A stretch of DNA of 10,828 nt. Source: Leptospirillum sp. (GTDB taxonomy: Bacteria > Nitrospirota > Leptospirillia > Leptospirillales > Leptospirillaceae). A program made the position numbers and the translations under genes. Positions within the stretch are counted from its first letter, which is position 1. Each line of letters opens with the position of its first letter. The DNA is taken from the NCBI GenBank assembly GCA_027343785.1, contig DAHWKF010000093.1:1-10828 (forward strand), read 5' to 3'. The notes beneath the pieces were generated by a model. That model searched no databases. It saw only the letters and a list, made by a program, of their open reading frames with translations, and was not told the origin of the DNA. Shown piece after piece: positions 6,393 to 10,828 of the stretch.

Positions 6393-7895
6393 ATGGATGG
6401 AACCGTTCCGGAAAACGATTTCCCCTGGCCAGCCTCCGGCGAATCCACCGATGATTCCGAAAAAGTCCCTTCCCGGGATGAGGCCGAGTCGTTTGTCCAG
6501 GATGTTTCCTCTTCCCCTGAGGACGAACACCTTTCGGCCCTTGGCTCCTATCTGAAAAAACTCCAGAAATCCCACCTCCTGACTTTTGAAGAAGAACAGA
6601 ATCTGGGCCGCAGGATTCGTGACGGTGACGAAAATGCCCGTCAGACGATGATCCAGTCCAATCTTCGCCTTGTTGTTTCCATCGCCAAGAGATATATCGG
6701 CAGGGGACTTCTTCTGGAAGACCTGATTGAGGAGGGGAACCTTGGGCTCATGAAGGCGGTGGCCAAGTTCGACCCGGACCGGGGCTTTCGCTTCAGTACG
6801 TATGCCTCGTGGTGGATCCGGCAGGCCATCGAACGCGCCATCATCAATCAGGGGCATATGATCCGGCTTCCGGTCCACATGATGGAAAAGGTCAACGCCT
6901 ATCTCAATGCCATCGAACGGCAAGTGGCCGATGGCCAGCATCCGGACCTGGAGGTTCTCGCCAAGAAAAACGGGCTCAAGGTGCGCGATCTGCAGGAGAT
7001 CCAGACCCTTCTGAAAAACACGGTCTCCCTGGACACACCGATCGGAGACCACGAAGACAGCACCCTGAAGGATATTCTGGTCGATCCCACGAGCTTCTCT
7101 CCGATTGATTCGATCGAGTCCCAGGAGGAAGGGGATCTTCTCCGCGAAAGCCTTGGCCTCCTGAAAGAAAAGGAGCGCCGGGTGATCAATCTCCGGTTTG
7201 GTCTTCCGGGCGAAGGTCCGGAAGAGGGGATGACCCTGGAAGCGATCGGTCAGATGCTGGGCGTCACCCGGGAACGGGTCCGCCAGATCGAAGCGTCGGC
7301 TATGGCAAAACTGCGAGCCTATATGGAAGATCCCAGCGAATTTCGGAAAAAACACAGATGGAGGGAGAAACTGAATATGGATTTTAACAAATGGGTGAGG
7401 CAAATTCCGGATTTTCCCAAAAAAGGGATTCTCTTCTACGACCTGATGCCATTGTTCGGAGAGCCGACCGCCTTTCACGCCCTGATCGACGCGATGATCG
7501 AACCCTATCGTGACCAGGGGATTCGCAAAGTGGTCGGTATCGAAGCCCGCGGTTTTATCCTGGCTGCGCCCATCGCGGATCGTCTGAAGGCGGGATTCGT
7601 TCCGATCCGGAAAAAGGGAAAGCTTCCGGGAGCGGTCCATGAAGTCAGCTACAGTCTGGAATACGGCAAGGATTCAATGGCCATTCACCAGGGGGCCATC
7701 CGTCCGGGAGACAAGGTCTTGCTGGTGGATGATTTGCTTGCGACAGGCGGAACAGCGCAGGCCGCTCTCGAGCTGATCAAAAAAGACGGCGGACAGGTCG
7801 CCGGTGTCCATTTTGTGGCAGAGCTTGTGGGTCTGGGAGGAAGAGACCGCATCCGGCAGAAAGAAGTACGTTCCGTCCTGACGTACGAGGTTTAG
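6393..7895 (+). CDS. RpoS-like sigma-70 factor continuing in frame into adenine phosphoribosyltransferase (apparent fusion)
   Basis: One uninterrupted frame encodes 500 residues. The first 320 or so form a group-2 sigma factor: an acidic N terminus without region 1.1; region 1.2 (SALGSYLKKLQK); region 2 with LRLVVSIAKRY, DLIEEGNLGL and FRFSTYASWWIRQAIERAI; region 3 with IRLPVHMMEKVN and SLDTPIG; and region 4 with the -35-binding helix-turn-helix around LEAIGQMLGVTRERVRQIE. Wording around regions 2.2 to 3 is closest to RpoS. From ATG 7377 the frame becomes a complete APRT after a short linker (EDPSEFRKKHRWREKLN). ATG 6393 has GGAG (6380-6383) nine bases upstream; ATG 6375/6378 lack a ribosome site. 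Sigma factors normally end shortly after region 4.2, so the extension is unusual. It may be a true fusion, or two genes joined by a lost or misread stop. The two domain identities are firm, the fused product is not. Confidence 0.85.
   Translation: MDGTVPENDFPWPASGESTDDSEKVPSRDEAESFVQDVSSSPEDEHLSALGSYLKKLQKSHLLTFEEEQNLGRRIRDGDENARQTMIQSNLRLVVSIAKRYIGRGLLLEDLIEEGNLGLMKAVAKFDPDRGFRFSTYASWWIRQAIERAIINQGHMIRLPVHMMEKVNAYLNAIERQVADGQHPDLEVLAKKNGLKVRDLQEIQTLLKNTVSLDTPIGDHEDSTLKDILVDPTSFSPIDSIESQEEGDLLRESLGLLKEKERRVINLRFGLPGEGPEEGMTLEAIGQMLGVTRERVRQIEASAMAKLRAYMEDPSEFRKKHRWREKLNMDFNKWVRQIPDFPKKGILFYDLMPLFGEPTAFHALIDAMIEPYRDQGIRKVVGIEARGFILAAPIADRLKAGFVPIRKKGKLPGAVHEVSYSLEYGKDSMAIHQGAIRPGDKVLLVDDLLATGGTAQAALELIKKDGGQVAGVHFVAELVGLGGRDRIRQKEVRSVLTYEV
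7347..7379 (+). other. Sigma/APRT junction: A6 run, out-of-frame TGA and internal start
   Basis: The junction contains six A residues (7347-7352) read as two lysine codons, a ribosome-binding sequence GGAGGGAG (7360-7367), a TGA in the +1 frame (7372-7374) and ATG 7377-7379. If one A were missing from the run, the sigma frame would end at that TGA, two bases before the ATG, a standard tandem-gene layout. If one were added, the frame would end at TAA 7385-7387, overlapping apt by a few codons. As written, neither stop is used. Confidence 0.7.
7360..7367 (+). promoter_or_regulatory. Ribosome-binding site for internal apt start
   Basis: GGAGGGAG lies nine bases before ATG 7377, inside the continuous sigma-APRT frame. 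Its strength and spacing match those of other starts in the window, and it is the main evidence that APRT can be translated separately. Confidence 0.65.
7377..7895 (+). CDS. apt: Adenine phosphoribosyltransferase (internal start within the sigma frame)
   Basis: APRT converts adenine and PRPP to AMP and pyrophosphate in cytoplasmic purine salvage. From ATG 7377 the product is 172 residues, the normal length for a bacterial Apt. It begins at the usual point, a few residues before IPDFPKKGILFYDLMPLF. Further landmarks are VVGIEARGF, FVPIRKKGKLPG, a LEYG motif, and the PRPP-binding loop VLLVDDLLATGG (about residues 114-125). GGAGGGAG (7360-7367) is nine bases upstream, so this start looks functional even though the frame is continuous with the sigma factor. 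The yciI-like gene starts one base after the stop. The enzyme may be made free, only as the tail of the sigma protein, or both. Catalytic identity is secure; the mode of expression is open. Confidence 0.88.
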   Translation: MDFNKWVRQIPDFPKKGILFYDLMPLFGEPTAFHALIDAMIEPYRDQGIRKVVGIEARGFILAAPIADRLKAGFVPIRKKGKLPGAVHEVSYSLEYGKDSMAIHQGAIRPGDKVLLVDDLLATGGTAQAALELIKKDGGQVAGVHFVAELVGLGGRDRIRQKEVRSVLTYEV

Positions 7896-7896
7896 G

Positions 7897-8232
7897 ATGG
7901 CTCAAAAAGGAACCCCCCTGTCGGGGAATCAGCTGCCGCCAGGGGGCGTCCGGTTATTTACAGTTCTGATCCACTATCTGCGGCCCATTCCGGAAGTGGA
8001 CCAGGTCGCTCCCCGGCACCGGGCGTACCTGGGGGAGATCTTCAACAAAGGGTGGCTTGTCGCATCGGGGCCTCTGGTCCCCCGGACGGGAGGGATCCTG
8101 TGGATGCGCGCCAACAGCCGGGAGGAAATCGAGCGGATTGTCGAGGAAGATCCCTACGCCCGGGAAAAGATCGCCACCTTTCAGATTCTGGAATTTGATC
8201 CCAAGACGCTCCTCCCCGCTCTGCTTCCTTGA
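7897..8232 (+). CDS. YciI-like (DGPF-domain) small protein
   Basis: This 111-residue protein carries the YciI-like fold, a small dimeric ferredoxin-like alpha/beta domain, from about residue 20. Landmarks are FTVLIHYLRPIPEVD, the APRHRAYL segment with the conserved histidine, GWLVASGPLVPRTGGI, and SREEIERIVEEDPYA followed by ILEFDP. The family is often described as possible small enzymes or stress-related proteins, and no reaction can be assigned here. The first 18 residues are an unconserved proline/glycine-rich lead. ATG 7897 starts one base after the apt stop, with GAGG (7887-7890) six bases upstream, so translation is probably coupled to the sigma-apt frame. It is the last gene of the plus-strand run; a candidate two-way terminator follows. 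Confidence 0.88.
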   Translation: MAQKGTPLSGNQLPPGGVRLFTVLIHYLRPIPEVDQVAPRHRAYLGEIFNKGWLVASGPLVPRTGGILWMRANSREEIERIVEEDPYAREKIATFQILEFDPKTLLPALLP

Positions 8233-8235
8233 CAC

Positions 8236-8303
8236 AAAAAAAACCGTTGGCAGGGACCGATTGGAGACAGCGCGAGTCCTGGAAATCGGCCTGTCTGGTT
8301 TTT
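8236..8303. terminator. Candidate bidirectional terminator between converging units
   Basis: An A-run followed by CC (8236-8245) is mirrored by GGTTTTT (8297-8303). Inside it, CAGG/CCTG and CCGATT/AATCGG can also pair, leaving small internal loops and a loop of about 20 bases. The arrangement offers a T-tract on each strand and fills the gap between the plus-strand YciI-like gene and the minus-strand gltB. Pairing is imperfect. Confidence 0.5.
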
Positions 8304-8306
8304 CCG

Positions 8307-10828
<2,522 letters not shown>

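Noticed and set aside
6288..7640. Minus-strand 450-residue open frame opposite acylphosphatase and the sigma-APRT gene
   Set aside because: It has no recognisable domain and is fully antisense to a gene with clear motifs. Long antisense frames are expected from codon bias in GC-rich coding DNA.

Overview
The window is a gene-dense piece of bacterial chromosome, moderately GC-rich, with short intergenic gaps, Shine-Dalgarno-led starts and one AT-rich intergenic island (about 3803-3931). It carries late cobalamin genes, a class II fumarase, a tRNA-Pro, an RpoS-like sigma factor, purine salvage and a glutamate synthase large subunit. This suits a free-living Gram-negative-type bacterium that makes its own B12. 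The sequence does not settle the phylum. A Nitrospirota/Leptospirillum-like source is only an impression.

Layout: (1) 1-3802, a plus-strand cobalamin cluster. It has the possible tail of an upstream gene, cobQ (cobyric acid synthase), cbiB (adenosylcobinamide-phosphate synthase) and a threonine-phosphate decarboxylase (cobD/cobC type). cobQ/cbiB overlap by 1 nt and cbiB/cobD are 2 nt apart. CobD supplies aminopropanol phosphate, which CbiB attaches to the cobyric acid made by CobQ, so three consecutive steps are coded side by side. (2) 3803-4185, a self-contained unit of promoter, 64-residue stand-alone MerR/excisionase-type DNA-binding protein and strong hairpin terminator. (3) 4279-5697, fumC. 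(4) 5698-6336, a leader with a candidate promoter, tRNA-Pro(CGG) with encoded CCA, and acylphosphatase. (5) 6393-8232, an RpoS-like sigma factor that runs without a stop into a full-length adenine phosphoribosyltransferase, then a YciI-like protein 1 nt downstream. (6) 8236-8303, a candidate two-way terminator between converging units. (7) 8307-10828, minus strand, the C-terminal part of a glutamate synthase large subunit (gltB) that runs off the right edge.

The most notable observation is the single open frame joining a complete group-2 sigma factor to a complete APRT. The junction contains an A6 run, a TGA in the +1 frame two bases before an ATG, and a Shine-Dalgarno sequence for that ATG. 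It may therefore be a true fusion, a dual product (fusion plus free APRT), or two genes joined by a one-base indel or sequencing error. The sequence alone cannot decide.
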